From the NCBI GenBank assembly GCA_024346935.1, contig AP024878.1:558001-622000 (forward strand): a stretch of DNA of 64,000 bases, written 5' to 3'. Below are positions 8,734 to 20,203 of this stretch, one piece after another. This DNA comes from Vibrio inusitatus (GTDB taxonomy: Bacteria > Pseudomonadota > Gammaproteobacteria > Enterobacterales > Vibrionaceae). The notes beneath the pieces are model-generated. The model was not told the origin of the DNA, searched no databases, and saw only the letters and a program-made list of their open reading frames with translations. Made by a program: the position numbers and the translations under genes. Position 1 is the first letter of the stretch. Each line of letters opens with the position of its first letter.

Positions 8734-10662
8734 TTGAGTGACATGGCAAAAAATCTAATTCTGTGGCTAGTGATAGCTGTAGTGCTAATGTCCGTTTTCC
8801 AGAGCTTTGGCCCTGGAGACAGCAACGGAAAATCAGTGGATTACACCACTTTTATACAGGAAGTTGGCCAAGGCCAGATTCGTGAAGCTAAAATTAACGA
8901 TAAAGAAATCGTTTTTTATCGCAGCGATAACTCACGTAACGTGACTTATATGCCTGTGTACGACACTAAGCTTCTTGATGACCTGATCAATCAAAACGTG
9001 AAGGTGACAGGTACGCCACCAGAAGAGCAAAGTCTTCTAGGCACTATCTTCATCTCATGGTTCCCAATGATTCTGCTGATTGGTGTGTGGATCTTCTTCA
9101 TGCGTCAAATGCAAGGCGGTGGCGGTAAAGGTGCCATGTCTTTCGGTAAATCAAAAGCTCGTATGATGAGTGAAGAACAAATCAAAACACTGTTCTCTGA
9201 CGTCGCTGGCTGTGATGAAGCCAAAGAAGACGTGAAAGAACTAGTGGATTACCTTCGCGACCCAAGTCGATTCCAAAAGTTGGGTGGTAAGATCCCAACA
9301 GGTGTCTTGCTAGTCGGTCCTCCAGGTACGGGTAAAACCCTACTTGCGAAGGCGATTGCAGGTGAAGCTAAAGTACCGTTCTTTACTATCTCAGGTTCTG
9401 ACTTTGTAGAAATGTTCGTTGGTGTGGGTGCATCTCGTGTGCGCGACATGTTCGAGCAAGCGAAGAAAGCAGCACCTTGTATCATCTTCATCGATGAGAT
9501 CGATGCCGTAGGTCGTCAGCGTGGCGCGGGTGTTGGTGGTGGTCACGATGAGCGTGAACAAACATTGAACCAAATGCTGGTAGAGATGGATGGTTTTGAG
9601 GGTAACGAAGGTATTATCGTTATCGCTGCAACTAACCGTCCTGACGTATTGGACCCTGCATTACTTCGTCCAGGTCGTTTTGACCGTCAGGTAGTGGTAG
9701 GTCTTCCAGATGTACGTGGCCGTGAGCAGATTCTAAAAGTACACATGCGTAAGGTTCCTCTTGCTAGCGATGTAGAGCCATCTTTGATTGCTCGTGGTAC
9801 GCCTGGTTTCTCCGGTGCAGACCTTGCTAACCTTGTCAACGAAGCTGCTCTATTTGCAGCTCGTGGTAACAAGCGCAACGTTTCTATGGCCGAGTTTGAG
9901 CAAGCGAAAGACAAAATCATGATGGGTGCAGAACGCCGCTCTATGGTAATGACGGATGACATTAAAGAGTCAACGGCATACCACGAAGCAGGTCACGCCA
10001 TCATAGGTCGTTTGGTTCCTGAGCACGATCCTGTGTATAAGGTCTCTATTATCCCACGTGGCCGTGCGCTAGGTGTGACGATGTATTTACCAGAGCAAGA
10101 TCGTGTAAGTATGAACCGTCGCCACCTTGAGTCGATGATTTCAAGCCTTTATGGTGGTCGTCTAGCTGAAGAGCTTATCTACGGTAAAGAACGTGTATCT
10201 ACTGGTGCATCAAATGATATCGAACGTGCGACTGATATCGCTCGTAAGATGGTGACTCAGTGGGGCTTCTCTGAGAAACTAGGTCCTCTTCTATATGCTG
10301 AAGAAGAAGGCGAAGTATTCTTGGGTCGTAGCGTAACTCAGACTAAACACATGTCTGATGATACCGCTAAGCTGATTGATGACGAGATTCGTCAAATCAT
10401 TGACCGAAACTACGCTAGAGCTCGTCAGATTCTTGAAGAGAACATGGATATCATGCATACAATGAAAGATGCATTGATGAAATACGAAACCATTGATGCA
10501 GGTCAGATTGATGATCTAATGGAACGTCGTAGTGATATTCGTGAACCAGCGGGTTGGGGTGAACAATCAAAACCAGTTGAAGAGCCAAAGGCTGAAGCAA
10601 AAGCTGAGCCAGAAACGGCAGAAGAATCTAAAACAGAACCAGCTGAAAAAGATTCAGAATAA
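8734..10662 (+). CDS. ftsH: ATP-dependent zinc metalloprotease FtsH
   Basis: Membrane-anchored AAA+ protease that degrades unassembled membrane proteins and regulators. Two membrane helices (about residues 8-24 and 104-123) bracket a periplasmic segment; then come Walker A GPPGTGKT (195-202), the pore loop, SRH and the zinc motif HEAGH near residue 417. The acidic/Lys-rich tail is typical. The start may be TTG 8734 (MSDMAKN), which has GAGAGG upstream, or ATG 8743 (MAKN); E. coli has the same ambiguity. A terminator separates it from folP. Confidence 0.96.
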   Translation: MSDMAKNLILWLVIAVVLMSVFQSFGPGDSNGKSVDYTTFIQEVGQGQIREAKINDKEIVFYRSDNSRNVTYMPVYDTKLLDDLINQNVKVTGTPPEEQSLLGTIFISWFPMILLIGVWIFFMRQMQGGGGKGAMSFGKSKARMMSEEQIKTLFSDVAGCDEAKEDVKELVDYLRDPSRFQKLGGKIPTGVLLVGPPGTGKTLLAKAIAGEAKVPFFTISGSDFVEMFVGVGASRVRDMFEQAKKAAPCIIFIDEIDAVGRQRGAGVGGGHDEREQTLNQMLVEMDGFEGNEGIIVIAATNRPDVLDPALLRPGRFDRQVVVGLPDVRGREQILKVHMRKVPLASDVEPSLIARGTPGFSGADLANLVNEAALFAARGNKRNVSMAEFEQAKDKIMMGAERRSMVMTDDIKESTAYHEAGHAIIGRLVPEHDPVYKVSIIPRGRALGVTMYLPEQDRVSMNRRHLESMISSLYGGRLAEELIYGKERVSTGASNDIERATDIARKMVTQWGFSEKLGPLLYAEEEGEVFLGRSVTQTKHMSDDTAKLIDDEIRQIIDRNYARARQILEENMDIMHTMKDALMKYETIDAGQIDDLMERRSDIREPAGWGEQSKPVEEPKAEAKAEPETAEESKTEPAEKDSE

Positions 10663-10675
10663 TAGCTAAGTAAGC

Positions 10676-10702
10676 AAACCCCGAGATCTCTCGGGGTTTT
10701 TC
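10676..10702 (+). terminator. Terminator after ftsH
   Basis: Inverted repeat AAACCCCGAGA / TCTCGGGGTTT followed by T residues. Confidence 0.9.
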
Positions 10703-10756
10703 TGTTTCTACCCCTCACAAATTATCGCTTTAAACTTTCTAAAATTCTTTAATGTT

Positions 10757-11587
10757 ATGATCCTAAATAGTGGAAAAAAACAACTCAACCTTTCTTCACC
10801 TCAAGTCATGGGCATACTCAATGTCACCCCTGATTCGTTTTCTGACGGTGGTCAATACAACCGAATTGATGATGCGCTAGCCCAATCTCGAAAGATGATT
10901 GCTGCAGGTGCCACCATTATTGATATTGGTGGGGAGTCAACAAGACCTGGAGCTCCAGAGGTAGAGTTACAACAAGAGCTCGATCGCGTTATTCCCATAA
11001 TCAAAGCTGTGCGCGCTGAGTCTGATGTCTGGATATCTATCGATACCAGTAAAGCGGAAGTTATGCGCCAAGCCATTGAGGCCGGAGCGGACTTGATCAA
11101 TGATGTAAGAGCACTGCAAGAGCCTGGATCATTGCAAGTTGCGGCTGACAGTGGCGTTCCTATTTGTCTCATGCATATGCAAGGTCAACCAAGAACGATG
11201 CAGGCTAATCCACACTATGATGATTTGGTTTTAGATGTAGCTTCATTTTTGACAGAACGTATCAAGGCTTGCGAGGGCGTGGGAATAGACAAAGATAAGT
11301 TAATTCTGGATCCGGGCTTTGGATTTGGTAAAACACTTGAACACAACTACCATTTACTGCAACATTTAGAGCAATTTCATCGCTTTGGCCTGCCACTGTT
11401 AGCGGGGATGTCTCGAAAGTCGATGGTGTTCAAGTTGCTAGATAAAGCGCCTGCAGATTGCGTTTCTGCCAGTGTGGCATGTGCGGTTGTAGCTGCACAG
11501 AAAGGTGCACAGATCATTCGAGTTCACGACGTTGAAGAAACGGTAGATGCCGTACGAGTCGTGAGCTTTATGGAATCATTAAAATAA
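10757..11587 (+). CDS. folP: Dihydropteroate synthase
   Basis: Condenses p-aminobenzoate with the pterin pyrophosphate in folate synthesis; sulfonamide target. TIM-barrel signatures are present: GILNVTPDSFSDGG near the N-terminus, GGESTRPGA, and the DPGFGFGKT and SRKS motifs further on. It has 276 residues, as usual. It begins only about 55 bases after the ftsH terminator, so its promoter overlaps that region or it depends on read-through. glmM follows by 17 bases. Confidence 0.95.
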   Translation: MILNSGKKQLNLSSPQVMGILNVTPDSFSDGGQYNRIDDALAQSRKMIAAGATIIDIGGESTRPGAPEVELQQELDRVIPIIKAVRAESDVWISIDTSKAEVMRQAIEAGADLINDVRALQEPGSLQVAADSGVPICLMHMQGQPRTMQANPHYDDLVLDVASFLTERIKACEGVGIDKDKLILDPGFGFGKTLEHNYHLLQHLEQFHRFGLPLLAGMSRKSMVFKLLDKAPADCVSASVACAVVAAQKGAQIIRVHDVEETVDAVRVVSFMESLK

Positions 11588-11604
11588 TAAATAGGAATTA
11601 GACA

Positions 11605-12942
11605 ATGTCTAAACGACGTTATTTCGGTACTGACGGTATTCGAGGAAAAGTGGGCCAATACCCAATCACTCCGGATTTTGTATTAAAGCTAGGTTGGGCT
11701 GCGGGTCGTGTTTTGGCTAAACAAGGCACCAAGAAAGTCATTATTGGTAAAGATACTCGAATCTCAGGTTATATGCTTGAGTCTGCACTCGAGGCTGGGC
11801 TTGCTGCAGCGGGTTTAAAAGCAACCTTTACCGGTCCAATGCCAACACCTGCAGTTGCTTACTTAACGCAAACGTTCCGCGCTGAAGCGGGCATAGTTAT
11901 TTCAGCATCTCATAATCCTTATTATGACAACGGCATCAAGTTTTTCTCCTCTGAGGGTTCAAAGCTGCCAGATGACATTGAACTTGCTATTGAAGCTGAG
12001 CTAGATAAAGACATTGAATGTGTTGAGTCAGCACTGCTGGGTAAAGCCTCACGTATGAATGATGCGGCGGGTCGTTATATTGAATTTTGTAAAAGCACCT
12101 TCCCAAGCAATGCAAACCTAAGCTCACTAAAGATTGTGGTTGATTGTGCTCACGGTGCAACGTATCACATCGCTCCAAATGTATTTAAAGAGCTAGGTGC
12201 AAATTTGGTGCTTATGGGCTGTGAGCCTGACGGCTTGAACATTAATGCTGAAGTGGGTGCAACGGATGTTCGTGCACTGCAAGCTAAAGTCGTTGAAGAA
12301 AAAGCTGATCTAGGCCTTGGTTTTGATGGCGATGGTGACCGCATTATCATGGTTGACCATAAAGGTAATAAAGTTGATGGTGACCAAATCGCTTACATCA
12401 TTGCGCGTGACGCTCTGCGTCGTGGTGAGTTAAAAGGCGGTGTTGTTGGCACTTTGATGACGAACCTAGGGATGGAAAATGGCCTCAAGCAATTGGGTAT
12501 TCCTTTCTCGCGTGCGGCAGTAGGCGATCGTTATGTGATGGAGCAGCTGAAAGAAAAAGGTTGGAGCATTGGTGCTGAAAACTCAGGTCACGTTATCTTG
12601 CTAGATAAAGTGACTACGGGTGATGCCATTGTTGCGGCTCTTCAAGTTCTGTCCTCGATCGTTGATAGCGGCATGAGCCTATTTGACCTATCGCAAGGGA
12701 TGACACTCTATCCGCAAGAGCTTATCAACGTTCGTTTCTCAGGTAACACCGATCCAATGCAGTTAGATGTCGTTAAAGAATCCGTCCTGCAAGCAGAGCA
12801 AGAATTGGGTAACAAAGGACGTGTGCTTTTACGTAAGTCCGGTACTGAGCCTTTGATTCGAGTAATGGTAGAAGGTGAAAATGGCGAGTTAGTGCTTAAG
12901 TTAGCTAACCGCATAGCCGATACTGTTCGTGAACACTGTTAA
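11605..12942 (+). CDS. glmM: Phosphoglucosamine mutase
   Basis: Converts glucosamine-6-phosphate to glucosamine-1-phosphate for UDP-GlcNAc, peptidoglycan and LPS synthesis. The catalytic phosphoserine is S102 in [15 protein letters not shown], the metal loop is GFDGDGDRI, and the phosphate-binding site [12 protein letters not shown] is near the C-terminus. The 445 residues are canonical. It is cotranscribed with folP. The usual downstream neighbour secG is absent; a terminator and then suhB on the other strand follow. Confidence 0.96.
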   Translation: MSKRRYFGTDGIRGKVGQYPITPDFVLKLGWAAGRVLAKQGTKKVIIGKDTRISGYMLESALEAGLAAAGLKATFTGPMPTPAVAYLTQTFRAEAGIVISASHNPYYDNGIKFFSSEGSKLPDDIELAIEAELDKDIECVESALLGKASRMNDAAGRYIEFCKSTFPSNANLSSLKIVVDCAHGATYHIAPNVFKELGANLVLMGCEPDGLNINAEVGATDVRALQAKVVEEKADLGLGFDGDGDRIIMVDHKGNKVDGDQIAYIIARDALRRGELKGGVVGTLMTNLGMENGLKQLGIPFSRAAVGDRYVMEQLKEKGWSIGAENSGHVILLDKVTTGDAIVAALQVLSSIVDSGMSLFDLSQGMTLYPQELINVRFSGNTDPMQLDVVKESVLQAEQELGNKGRVLLRKSGTEPLIRVMVEGENGELVLKLANRIADTVREHC

Positions 12943-12978
12943 GCTAGCAATTGATTAAATAGTCAAAAGTTAGATACA

Positions 12979-13010
12979 AAAACGGCCATCAGATGATGGC
13001 CGTTTTTTTT
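12979..13010. terminator. Terminator between glmM and suhB
   Basis: Stem AAACGGCCATC / GATGGCCGTTT with loop AGAT and eight T on the plus strand. It may also serve suhB on the minus strand. Confidence 0.9.
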
Positions 13011-13033
13011 ATATTATTTTCAAAGGGCTGAAA

Positions 13034-13837
13034 TTATTTCAGCATGCCTTCGTTTGCGTTCTCACGTACGTGGCGAAGAATATTCTTAACACCGCGTGCA
13101 CTTGAACCAACAAGGTTACCAGATTTGATGTAGTCAGTACCGCCACCAAAGTCAGTTAAGATTGCGCCAGCTTCACGAGCGATAAGCTCACCTGCAGCGA
13201 TATCCCAAGGCTTAAGACCAAGCTCAAAGTAACCATCAACACGGTTAGCAGCAAGATAACATAGGTCAAGAGCAGGAGAACCAGTGCTACGGAAGTCAGC
13301 AACTTCTACAAATAGAGAGCTCATGATTTTGAAGTAAGATTCAGAGTGTTGCTTTTGCTTAGTTGGGAAACTCGTTGCAAGAACAGTACCTTGAAGGTCT
13401 TTTAGTTGCTTAACACGGATGCGGGCGTTGTTTAGCTGTGCGCCAGAACCACGTTGTGCAGTGAAAAGCTCGTTAAGCATTGGGTCATAAACACAAGCAA
13501 CTTCTGTTTTGCCATTGATACGAACAGCGATAGATACAGAGAAGTGTGGGATACCCTTAACGAAGTTATTGGTGCCATCCAGTGGGTCAATGATCCATTG
13601 AACTGCGTCATCTTTACCTACAGTTAAACCAGACTCTTCAGCGATGATGCTGTGGTCAGGGTAAGAAGATTTGATTGTATCGATAATCACATGTTCTGCG
13701 TCTTTGTTGATGTTAGTCACAAAGTCATTTTCGCCTTTCAGCGAGATTTCAATTTTGTCAGCAGTTTCAAGAGATTTCGCAATATGATTGCCTGCTTTTC
13801 GCGCAGCGCGAATAGCGATATTTAGCATAGGATGCAT
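13034..13837 (-). CDS. suhB: Inositol-1-monophosphatase SuhB
   Basis: Mg2+-dependent, Li+-sensitive phosphatase family; in E. coli SuhB also acts with Nus factors in rRNA antitermination. The signatures WIIDPLDGTNNFVKGIPHF and WDIAAGELIAREAG carry the metal and substrate ligands. The ATG at 13837 gives the canonical MHPMLNIAIRAARKAG; four additional upstream codons are rejected. It is divergent from trmJ, the order conserved with E. coli. Confidence 0.95.
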   Translation of the reverse strand: MHPMLNIAIRAARKAGNHIAKSLETADKIEISLKGENDFVTNINKDAEHVIIDTIKSSYPDHSIIAEESGLTVGKDDAVQWIIDPLDGTNNFVKGIPHFSVSIAVRINGKTEVACVYDPMLNELFTAQRGSGAQLNNARIRVKQLKDLQGTVLATSFPTKQKQHSESYFKIMSSLFVEVADFRSTGSPALDLCYLAANRVDGYFELGLKPWDIAAGELIAREAGAILTDFGGGTDYIKSGNLVGSSARGVKNILRHVRENANEGMLK

Positions 13838-13994
13838 AATTATACCCAACGGATGTTAAAGAACGGAAAGCGGGGCGGAGTATAAGCAAGATTGTGACAA
13901 AAGGGAAGTGGTTATTTTTTGCGCGAGTGTTTTTTTTATTCCGCTTTTGGGATGTGTTAGTATGCGTCGGTTGTGAAATATAGAGGTAAGTTTG

Positions 13995-14723
13995 ATGTTA
14001 CAGAACGTCAAAGTGGTACTGGTGGGAACTTCTCACCCTGGGAATATTGGTTCAGCTGCACGAGCAATGAAGGTGATGGGGCTGACTCAGTTGGTCTTGG
14101 TTGATCCGCAATGTGAAATAGATGAGCAAACCATGGCATTGGCGGCAGGCGCTGACGATGTAGTGAATAACGCACAAAGATTTTCGACCATGGAAGAAGC
14201 TGTGGCCGATTGTGCCCTTGTTGTTGGATCGAGTGCACGCTCTCGAACCCTTAATTGGCCAATGCTAGAGCCTCGCGAATGTGGCGTTAAGTTTGTTGAA
14301 GAAGGCAGGAATACCTCAGTTGCTCTTGTGTTTGGTCGTGAACGGACCGGCTTAACTAATGATGAACTGCAACTGTGTCAGTATCATGTCGCCATACCTG
14401 CTAACCCTGAATATAGTTCACTGAACCTAGCGATGGCGGTACAAACCCTTTGTTACGAAGTGAGAATGGCGTTTCTAGAAAGTGACAAGGCTCAATATCC
14501 AGAAGATGAGTCAGTGGTCTATTCACGTCATAATGAATTAGAAATGTTTTATCAGCACCTTGAAAATGTGCTTCTTGATACCCAGTTTATTGAGAAGGAT
14601 AAGCCTAACCAAGTGATGAATAAACTGAGACGACTATTCAGTCGCGCTCGTCCTGAAGCTCAAGAAATCAATATCCTACGCGGTATCCTTACAGCGATAC
14701 AAAAGAAAGTTTCGCACAAATAA
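13995..14723 (+). CDS. trmJ: tRNA (cytidine/uridine-32-2'-O)-methyltransferase TrmJ
   Basis: SPOUT-class methyltransferase modifying position 32 of the anticodon loop. The knot motifs are visible: [15 protein letters not shown] near the start, [15 protein letters not shown] and [17 protein letters not shown] in the second half. The ATG at 13995 has GAGG eight bases upstream; the adjacent TTG is rejected. The gene sits just upstream of iscR, the standard position, but its coding region stops before the IscR sites. Confidence 0.94.
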   Translation: MLQNVKVVLVGTSHPGNIGSAARAMKVMGLTQLVLVDPQCEIDEQTMALAAGADDVVNNAQRFSTMEEAVADCALVVGSSARSRTLNWPMLEPRECGVKFVEEGRNTSVALVFGRERTGLTNDELQLCQYHVAIPANPEYSSLNLAMAVQTLCYEVRMAFLESDKAQYPEDESVVYSRHNELEMFYQHLENVLLDTQFIEKDKPNQVMNKLRRLFSRARPEAQEINILRGILTAIQKKVSHK

Positions 14724-14747
14724 TAGCCATATTACGTATAAGGTTAA

Positions 14748-14797
14748 ATACTTGAGTAAATTGGTCAAATAAATACTTGACCGTTTTTGTCGGGTAT
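14748..14797 (+). promoter_or_regulatory. Two adjacent IscR type-1 operator sites
   Basis: Two 25-base imperfect palindromes abut exactly: 14748-14772 and 14773-14797. Each begins ATACTTGA and has the inverted half GTC(A/G)(A/G)(A/G)TA, matching the type-1 IscR consensus for [2Fe-2S]-IscR. They lie about 40-90 bases before iscR, so negative autoregulation as in E. coli is expected. Confidence 0.75.
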
Positions 14798-14837
14798 GGG
14801 AGACTTTCCGCAACGAAGTAATTGAAAAGAGTGTGAT

Positions 14838-15341
14838 ATGAAGCTTACATCGAAAGGAAGATATGCCGTAACAGCCATGCTTGATGTAGCATTGCATTCT
14901 CAGTCAGGACCAGTACCTCTGGCTGACATATCGGAACGTCAGGGTATATCTCTTTCTTATCTAGAACAATTATTTTCAAAGCTACGCAAAGCGGGTTTAG
15001 TTGCTAGTGTTCGAGGTCCAGGTGGTGGTTACAACCTAGGAAAAGACGCGCAACTTATTGCTATTGGCACCATTATTTCAGCGGTTGATGAATCAGTTGA
15101 AGCAACGCGTTGTAATGGAAAAGCCAATTGTCAGGGAGGCGCTCGTTGTCTCACCCACACGCTTTGGCGTGATTTGAGTTCTCGAATCAGTGATTTTTTA
15201 AACAATATCACCTTAGGTGAGTTGATGTTGGACAATGAAGTTTTAGCGATTTCAGGACGCCAAGATATAGAGTTAGCCTCTAATCATGGTTTTAGCTCTA
15301 AATCGATAGCCGATGCAATCGGCGTCAATGTCCGCTCATAG
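14838..15341 (+). CDS. iscR: Fe-S cluster assembly transcription factor IscR
   Basis: Rrf2-family winged-helix regulator that senses cellular Fe-S status. It carries the HTH in the first 60 residues and the [2Fe-2S] ligands C92, C98, C104 and H107 in [17 protein letters not shown]. At 167 residues it is of usual length. First gene of the isc operon; iscS follows after 27 bases. Two type-1 operator sites upstream support autorepression by the holo form. Confidence 0.96.
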   Translation: MKLTSKGRYAVTAMLDVALHSQSGPVPLADISERQGISLSYLEQLFSKLRKAGLVASVRGPGGGYNLGKDAQLIAIGTIISAVDESVEATRCNGKANCQGGARCLTHTLWRDLSSRISDFLNNITLGELMLDNEVLAISGRQDIELASNHGFSSKSIADAIGVNVRS

Positions 15342-15368
15342 AGCAAACAGTTTTACTTGGAGTAAATA

Positions 15369-16583
15369 ATGAAACTGCCAATTTATTTAGACTATTCAGC
15401 CACTTGCCCAGTAGATGAGCGTGTTGCTGAGAAAATGGTCCAGTATATGACTATGGATGGTACCTTCGGCAACCCAGCGTCTCGCTCACATCGCTATGGT
15501 TGGCAAGCAGAAGAAGCTGTAGATAATGCTCGTGAACAGATTGCTGATCTTCTAAATGCGGATCCTCGTGAAATCGTATTTACCTCTGGCGCAACAGAAT
15601 CAGATAACCTTGCTATTAAGGGTGCAGCTCGTTTCTATTCAAAGAAAGGCAAGCACATCATCACCTGCAAAACTGAACACAAAGCGGTATTAGACCCATG
15701 TCGTCAGCTTGAGCGTGAAGGTTTCGAGGTTACCTATCTACAGCCTGAAGCCAATGGCATTATTGACCTAAACAAGCTTCAAGATGCAATGCGTGAAGAT
15801 ACTGTTCTGGTATCTATCATGCACGTAAACAACGAGATTGGCGTGATTCAAGATATCACTTCAATTGGCGAATTGTGCCGCGAGCGAAAAATTGTTTTCC
15901 ATGTGGATGCGGCTCAATCAGCAGGTAAGCTACCGATTGATGTGCAAGAGACTAAGGTCGACTTGCTATCGCTATCTGCACATAAGGTATATGGTCCTAA
16001 AGGCATCGGCGCTTTGTATGTTCGTCGTAAACCACGTATTCGCTTAGAAGCACAAATGCACGGTGGTGGTCATGAGCGCGGTTTCCGCTCTGGCACACTT
16101 CCAACTCACCAAATCGTAGGTATGGGTGAAGCATTCCGTGTGGCTAAATTGGATATGGAAAAAGATTACCAACATGCTCTGAATCTGCGTAATCGCCTAT
16201 TTAATGCGGTTAAAGATTTGGAAGCAGTAACGGTTAATGGTGATTTTGAGCAGCGTGTACCACACAACCTAAACGTAAGCTTTGCGTTTGTTGAAGGTGA
16301 GTCCCTGCTTATGTCACTGAAAGACTTAGCTGTTTCATCTGGCTCAGCATGTACATCTGCAAGCCTTGAGCCTTCGTATGTATTGCGAGCACTAGGCCTC
16401 AATGATGAACTAGCTCACAGCTCAGTGCGTTTCTCTTTCGGTCGCTACACGACAGAAGAAGAAATTGACTATGCGGTAGAGCAAATTCGCACTGCGGTAA
16501 CAAAATTACGCGACATGTCTCCACTTTGGGATATGTACAAGGAAGGTATTGATTTGGACACCGTAGAGTGGGCACATCACTAA
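15369..16583 (+). CDS. iscS: Cysteine desulfurase IscS
   Basis: PLP enzyme that removes sulfur from cysteine and delivers it to IscU, tRNA thiolation and other pathways. The PLP lysine is K206 ([12 protein letters not shown]) and the persulfide cysteine is C328 in the mobile loop [13 protein letters not shown]. 404 residues, typical of the housekeeping enzyme. Second gene of the isc operon. Confidence 0.97.
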   Translation: MKLPIYLDYSATCPVDERVAEKMVQYMTMDGTFGNPASRSHRYGWQAEEAVDNAREQIADLLNADPREIVFTSGATESDNLAIKGAARFYSKKGKHIITCKTEHKAVLDPCRQLEREGFEVTYLQPEANGIIDLNKLQDAMREDTVLVSIMHVNNEIGVIQDITSIGELCRERKIVFHVDAAQSAGKLPIDVQETKVDLLSLSAHKVYGPKGIGALYVRRKPRIRLEAQMHGGGHERGFRSGTLPTHQIVGMGEAFRVAKLDMEKDYQHALNLRNRLFNAVKDLEAVTVNGDFEQRVPHNLNVSFAFVEGESLLMSLKDLAVSSGSACTSASLEPSYVLRALGLNDELAHSSVRFSFGRYTTEEEIDYAVEQIRTAVTKLRDMSPLWDMYKEGIDLDTVEWAHH

Positions 16584-16616
16584 TTCCAAGGAAGTAGAGG
16601 ATTAGAGGACTATATT

Positions 16617-17000
16617 ATGGCTTACAGTGAAAAAGTAATTGACCACTACGAAAACCCACGCAATGTTGGTTCTTTCGATAAAGAAGACCCAAGCGTAGGC
16701 AGTGGAATGGTAGGCGCACCCGCTTGTGGCGACGTAATGAAACTACAAATCAAGGTGACTCCTGAGGGCATCATCGAAGATGCTAAATTTAAAACTTATG
16801 GTTGTGGTAGTGCTATCGCATCTAGCTCACTTGTTACTGAGTGGGTTAAGGGTAAAACCGTTGATGAAGCAGCTTCAATCAAGAACTCTGAAATTGCTGA
16901 AGAACTAGAGTTGCCACCGGTTAAGGTGCACTGTTCTATCCTAGCTGAAGATGCAATTAAAGCAGCTGTTTCAGATTATAAGAAAAAACATCAAGAGTAA
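16617..17000 (+). CDS. iscU: Fe-S cluster scaffold IscU
   Basis: Scaffold on which [2Fe-2S] clusters are built before transfer. Ligands C37, D39, C63 and C106 are present, as is the HscA recognition motif LPPVK at 99-103. 127 residues. It lies between iscS and iscA in the operon. Confidence 0.97.
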   Translation: MAYSEKVIDHYENPRNVGSFDKEDPSVGSGMVGAPACGDVMKLQIKVTPEGIIEDAKFKTYGCGSAIASSSLVTEWVKGKTVDEAASIKNSEIAEELELPPVKVHCSILAEDAIKAAVSDYKKKHQE

Positions 17001-17045
17001 TAATTAGAGGGGAGGCTTCCCCTCATTGGCAATAAAGGTTGTAGT

Positions 17046-17369
17046 ATGGCCATCACAATGACAGAAACCGCGGCAGACCGCGTTAGAGCATTCCTAGACA
17101 GTCGAGGCAAAGGCGTCGGTTTAAGACTGGGTGTTAAAACAACGGGCTGTTCAGGTATGGCGTATGTGCTTGAATTCGTAGATGACGTAAATGAAGAAGA
17201 CAGCATCTTCGAGTACAAGGGCGTTAAAGTGGTGATCGATGCCAAGAGCCTTGTTTATCTTGATGGTACCGAGCTAGATTACGTTAAAGAAGGTCTTAAC
17301 GAAGGGTTTGAATTCAATAACCCGAACGCTAAGGGTGAATGTGGCTGCGGCGAAAGCTTCAACGTTTAG
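17046..17369 (+). CDS. iscA: A-type Fe-S carrier IscA
   Basis: Carrier involved mainly in maturation of [4Fe-4S] proteins. The three conserved cysteines are C35 (TGCSG) and C99/C101 (ECGCGESF). 107 residues, canonical. It follows iscU by 45 bases. Confidence 0.96.
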   Translation: MAITMTETAADRVRAFLDSRGKGVGLRLGVKTTGCSGMAYVLEFVDDVNEEDSIFEYKGVKVVIDAKSLVYLDGTELDYVKEGLNEGFEFNNPNAKGECGCGESFNV

Positions 17370-17437
17370 CGAGCGAGTTAAGGCTAGGGTTCATCATTAG
17401 GATGAGCCCTCTCTCTTTAAATATCGAGAGTCTCATT

Positions 17438-17953
17438 ATGAACCATTTCGAATTATTCGGGCTACCAACACAGTTTAATGTGGATGGTAGCCTTCTTTCT
17501 TCTCAATTCAGAGAATTGCAGCGTCGTTTTCATCCCGATAAGTTTGCTACTGCTTCTGAGCGCGACCGTTTGATGGCTGTGCAAAAAGCAGCAAGCATCA
17601 ATGATGCATATCAAACCTTAAAGAGTCCTATTGCCCGCGCTGAATATATGTTGGCTGAGAACGAGCACGATATTCGCTCTGAGCAGCAAACATTGCAAGA
17701 TCCTTTATTTTTAATGCAGCAGATGGAACTTCGCGAAGAGCTTGAGGAAATTGGCGATAGTGCTAATGCGGATGACTTACTGTTTGATTTTGAATCTAAA
17801 GTGGCCAAAATGCACAAGCAGCAGTTGCAACAAGTTGAGCAACAGATCAATGATCAATGTTGGGTTGAAGCGGCCGATAGCGTAAGAAAACTGAAATTTA
17901 TTGCCAAGTTATTAGTAGAAATCGAACGACTAGAAGACAAGTTACTTAACTAG
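17438..17953 (+). CDS. hscB: Fe-S co-chaperone HscB
   Basis: J-domain protein that brings IscU to HscA and stimulates ATP hydrolysis. HPDK is at residues 32-35 and the C-terminal three-helix bundle that binds IscU follows. The longer reading frame begins at 17339 inside iscA, but the ATG at 17438 gives the canonical MNHFELFGLP and 171 residues. Confidence 0.95.
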   Translation: MNHFELFGLPTQFNVDGSLLSSQFRELQRRFHPDKFATASERDRLMAVQKAASINDAYQTLKSPIARAEYMLAENEHDIRSEQQTLQDPLFLMQQMELREELEEIGDSANADDLLFDFESKVAKMHKQQLQQVEQQINDQCWVEAADSVRKLKFIAKLLVEIERLEDKLLN

Positions 17954-17975
17954 TCGTATATAGAATAGGAATGTC

Positions 17976-19826
17976 ATGCCATTACTACAGATAGCAGAAC
18001 CAGGCCAAAGTTCTGCACCTCATGAACATAAGCTCGCAGCAGGTATTGACCTAGGTACCACAAACTCACTCGTTGCTTCAGTGCGCAGCGGGCAAGCAAG
18101 TCCACTCCTTGATGCAGAAGACCGCGCTATCTTACCATCGGCGGTGCATTACAAATTAGATGGCTTCAATGTAGGTTATTCTGCCTTGGATGCGGCAGAG
18201 ACAGACCCTAAAAATACCATTATTTCAGTGAAGCGACTTTTAGGCCGTTCGGTTGAAGACATTAAACAGCGTTATCCAAAGTTGCCGTATTCATTTTTGA
18301 ACAGCGACAATGGCTTACCTATTTTACAAACGACACTTGGCAGTAAGAACCCTATTGAAGTATCTGCGGATATTCTCAGAGCATTAGGTCAGCGAGCGGA
18401 ATCTACGTTAGGCGGAGAGCTTACTGGTGTAGTGATCACCGTGCCGGCTTATTTTGACGATGCACAGCGTGCAGGCACAAAAGACGCAGCCAAACTTGCC
18501 GGATTGAATGTACTTCGCTTACTTAACGAACCAACAGCGGCGGCTATCGCTTATGGGCTAGACTCAGGGCAAGAAGGCGTTATTGCCGTTTATGATCTGG
18601 GTGGCGGTACTTTTGATATCTCGATCTTACGCTTGTCTAAAGGTGTATTTGAAGTGCTGTCAACGGGTGGAGACTCGGCGCTAGGCGGTGATGACTTTGA
18701 TCATCTTCTTGCTGAACACATTCAAAAAGAAATGGGTCTAGACTCCTTATCGGATGAACAGAACCGTATCTTACTCAATGCTGCAGCAAAGACTAAGATT
18801 GCCCTATCTAATAACGAGACAACTCAGGTTTCTGTATTAGATTGGCAAGGTGAGATTTCTCGAGAAACTTTTGACGATCTTATTCGCGCTCTAGTGAAGA
18901 AAACACTCATGTCTTGTCGCCGTGCTTTGAAAGATGCTCAGGTTGATAATGATGAGGTACTTGAGGTTGTGATGGTAGGCGGGTCTACACGTACACCTTT
19001 AGTCCGCTCTATGGTGGGTGAGTTCTTTGATAAAGAACCGTTAACGAGCATTAACCCTGACGAAGTGGTTGCTTTAGGCGCTGCAATTCAAGCAGATATT
19101 CTTGCAGGCAATAAGCCTGATTCAGATATGCTGTTACTGGACGTTATTCCACTGTCTCTGGGTATAGAAACTATGGGAGGATTGGTTGAGAAAATTATTC
19201 CTCGTAACACCACTATACCAGTAGCAAGAGCGCAAGAGTTCACGACCTTTAAAGACGGCCAAACCGCAATGACTGTGCACACGGTACAAGGTGAACGAGA
19301 GATGGTTGATGACTGTCGCTCGTTAGCTAAGTTTGCATTGAAGGGCATTCCGCCAATGGCGGCAGGCGCTGCGCATATTCGTGTGACGTACCAGGTAGAT
19401 GCTGATGGCTTACTTTCAGTGACCGCTATGGAAAAGAGTACAGGTGTACAAGCTGAAATTCAGGTCAAGCCTTCATATGGTCTAAGTGATAATGAAGTCG
19501 CGAATATGCTGAAAGACTCAATGACCTTTGCTAAAGAAGATATGCAAGCAAGAGCGTTAGCGGAGCAATGCGTTGAGGCCGATCGTGTTATCGAAGGTTT
19601 GATTGCCGCATTACAAGCCGATGGTGATGAATTGCTCAGCGAGCAAGAGCGTGCTGCACTGCTTGAAGTTATTGAAGACCTTATCGCCTTACGTAACGGC
19701 GATGATGCTGATGCGATTGAAGACGGAATTAAGCAGACGGATAAAGCGAGCCAAGATTTCGCTTCCCGTCGTATGGATAAATCGATTCGTCAGGCTTTGT
19801 CTGGCCAATCAGTAGATGATATATAG
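17976..19826 (+). CDS. hscA: Fe-S assembly chaperone HscA
   Basis: Specialised Hsp70 that releases clusters from IscU. The nucleotide-binding domain has [12 protein letters not shown] near residue 24 and [15 protein letters not shown] around 208; the substrate domain and lid follow. The length of 616 residues matches HscA rather than DnaK. It acts with HscB on the LPPVK motif of IscU. Confidence 0.97.
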   Translation: MPLLQIAEPGQSSAPHEHKLAAGIDLGTTNSLVASVRSGQASPLLDAEDRAILPSAVHYKLDGFNVGYSALDAAETDPKNTIISVKRLLGRSVEDIKQRYPKLPYSFLNSDNGLPILQTTLGSKNPIEVSADILRALGQRAESTLGGELTGVVITVPAYFDDAQRAGTKDAAKLAGLNVLRLLNEPTAAAIAYGLDSGQEGVIAVYDLGGGTFDISILRLSKGVFEVLSTGGDSALGGDDFDHLLAEHIQKEMGLDSLSDEQNRILLNAAAKTKIALSNNETTQVSVLDWQGEISRETFDDLIRALVKKTLMSCRRALKDAQVDNDEVLEVVMVGGSTRTPLVRSMVGEFFDKEPLTSINPDEVVALGAAIQADILAGNKPDSDMLLLDVIPLSLGIETMGGLVEKIIPRNTTIPVARAQEFTTFKDGQTAMTVHTVQGEREMVDDCRSLAKFALKGIPPMAAGAAHIRVTYQVDADGLLSVTAMEKSTGVQAEIQVKPSYGLSDNEVANMLKDSMTFAKEDMQARALAEQCVEADRVIEGLIAALQADGDELLSEQERAALLEVIEDLIALRNGDDADAIEDGIKQTDKASQDFASRRMDKSIRQALSGQSVDDI

Positions 19827-19838
19827 AGATAAGCAATT

Positions 19839-20177
19839 ATGCCTAAAATTGTAGTTTTACCCCATGATGATCTTTGCCCTGAAGGTGCTGTATTAGAAGC
19901 CAATACGGGTGAAACCGTACTCGATGTGGCTCTAAAGAATGGGATCGGCATTGAACATGCATGTGAGAAGTCGTGTGCTTGTACTACCTGCCACGTGATT
20001 GTGCGTGAAGGTTTCGACTCTCTAGAAGAGAGCGAAGAACTCGAAGACGATATGTTAGATAAAGCATGGGGCCTAGAGCCTGAGTCTCGTCTAGGTTGCC
20101 AAGCGATTGTTGCAGATGAAGACCTCGTTGTTGAGATCCCTCGCTACACGCTAAACCACGCATCGGAAGATCATTAA
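19839..20177 (+). CDS. fdx: ISC-system [2Fe-2S] ferredoxin
   Basis: Electron donor for cluster assembly. Adrenodoxin-type ligands C42, C48, C51 and C87 are present, with the additional conserved C46 ([11 protein letters not shown]). 112 residues. It starts 12 bases after hscA. Confidence 0.96.
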   Translation: MPKIVVLPHDDLCPEGAVLEANTGETVLDVALKNGIGIEHACEKSCACTTCHVIVREGFDSLEESEELEDDMLDKAWGLEPESRLGCQAIVADEDLVVEIPRYTLNHASEDH

Positions 20178-20203
20178 TCAATTTAGCTAACAAGGAGGTT
20201 TGC

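Noticed and set aside
12943..13033. Mobile element at the glmM-suhB junction
   Set aside because: Only a normal terminator is present; no integrase, tRNA, direct repeat or IS end is visible.
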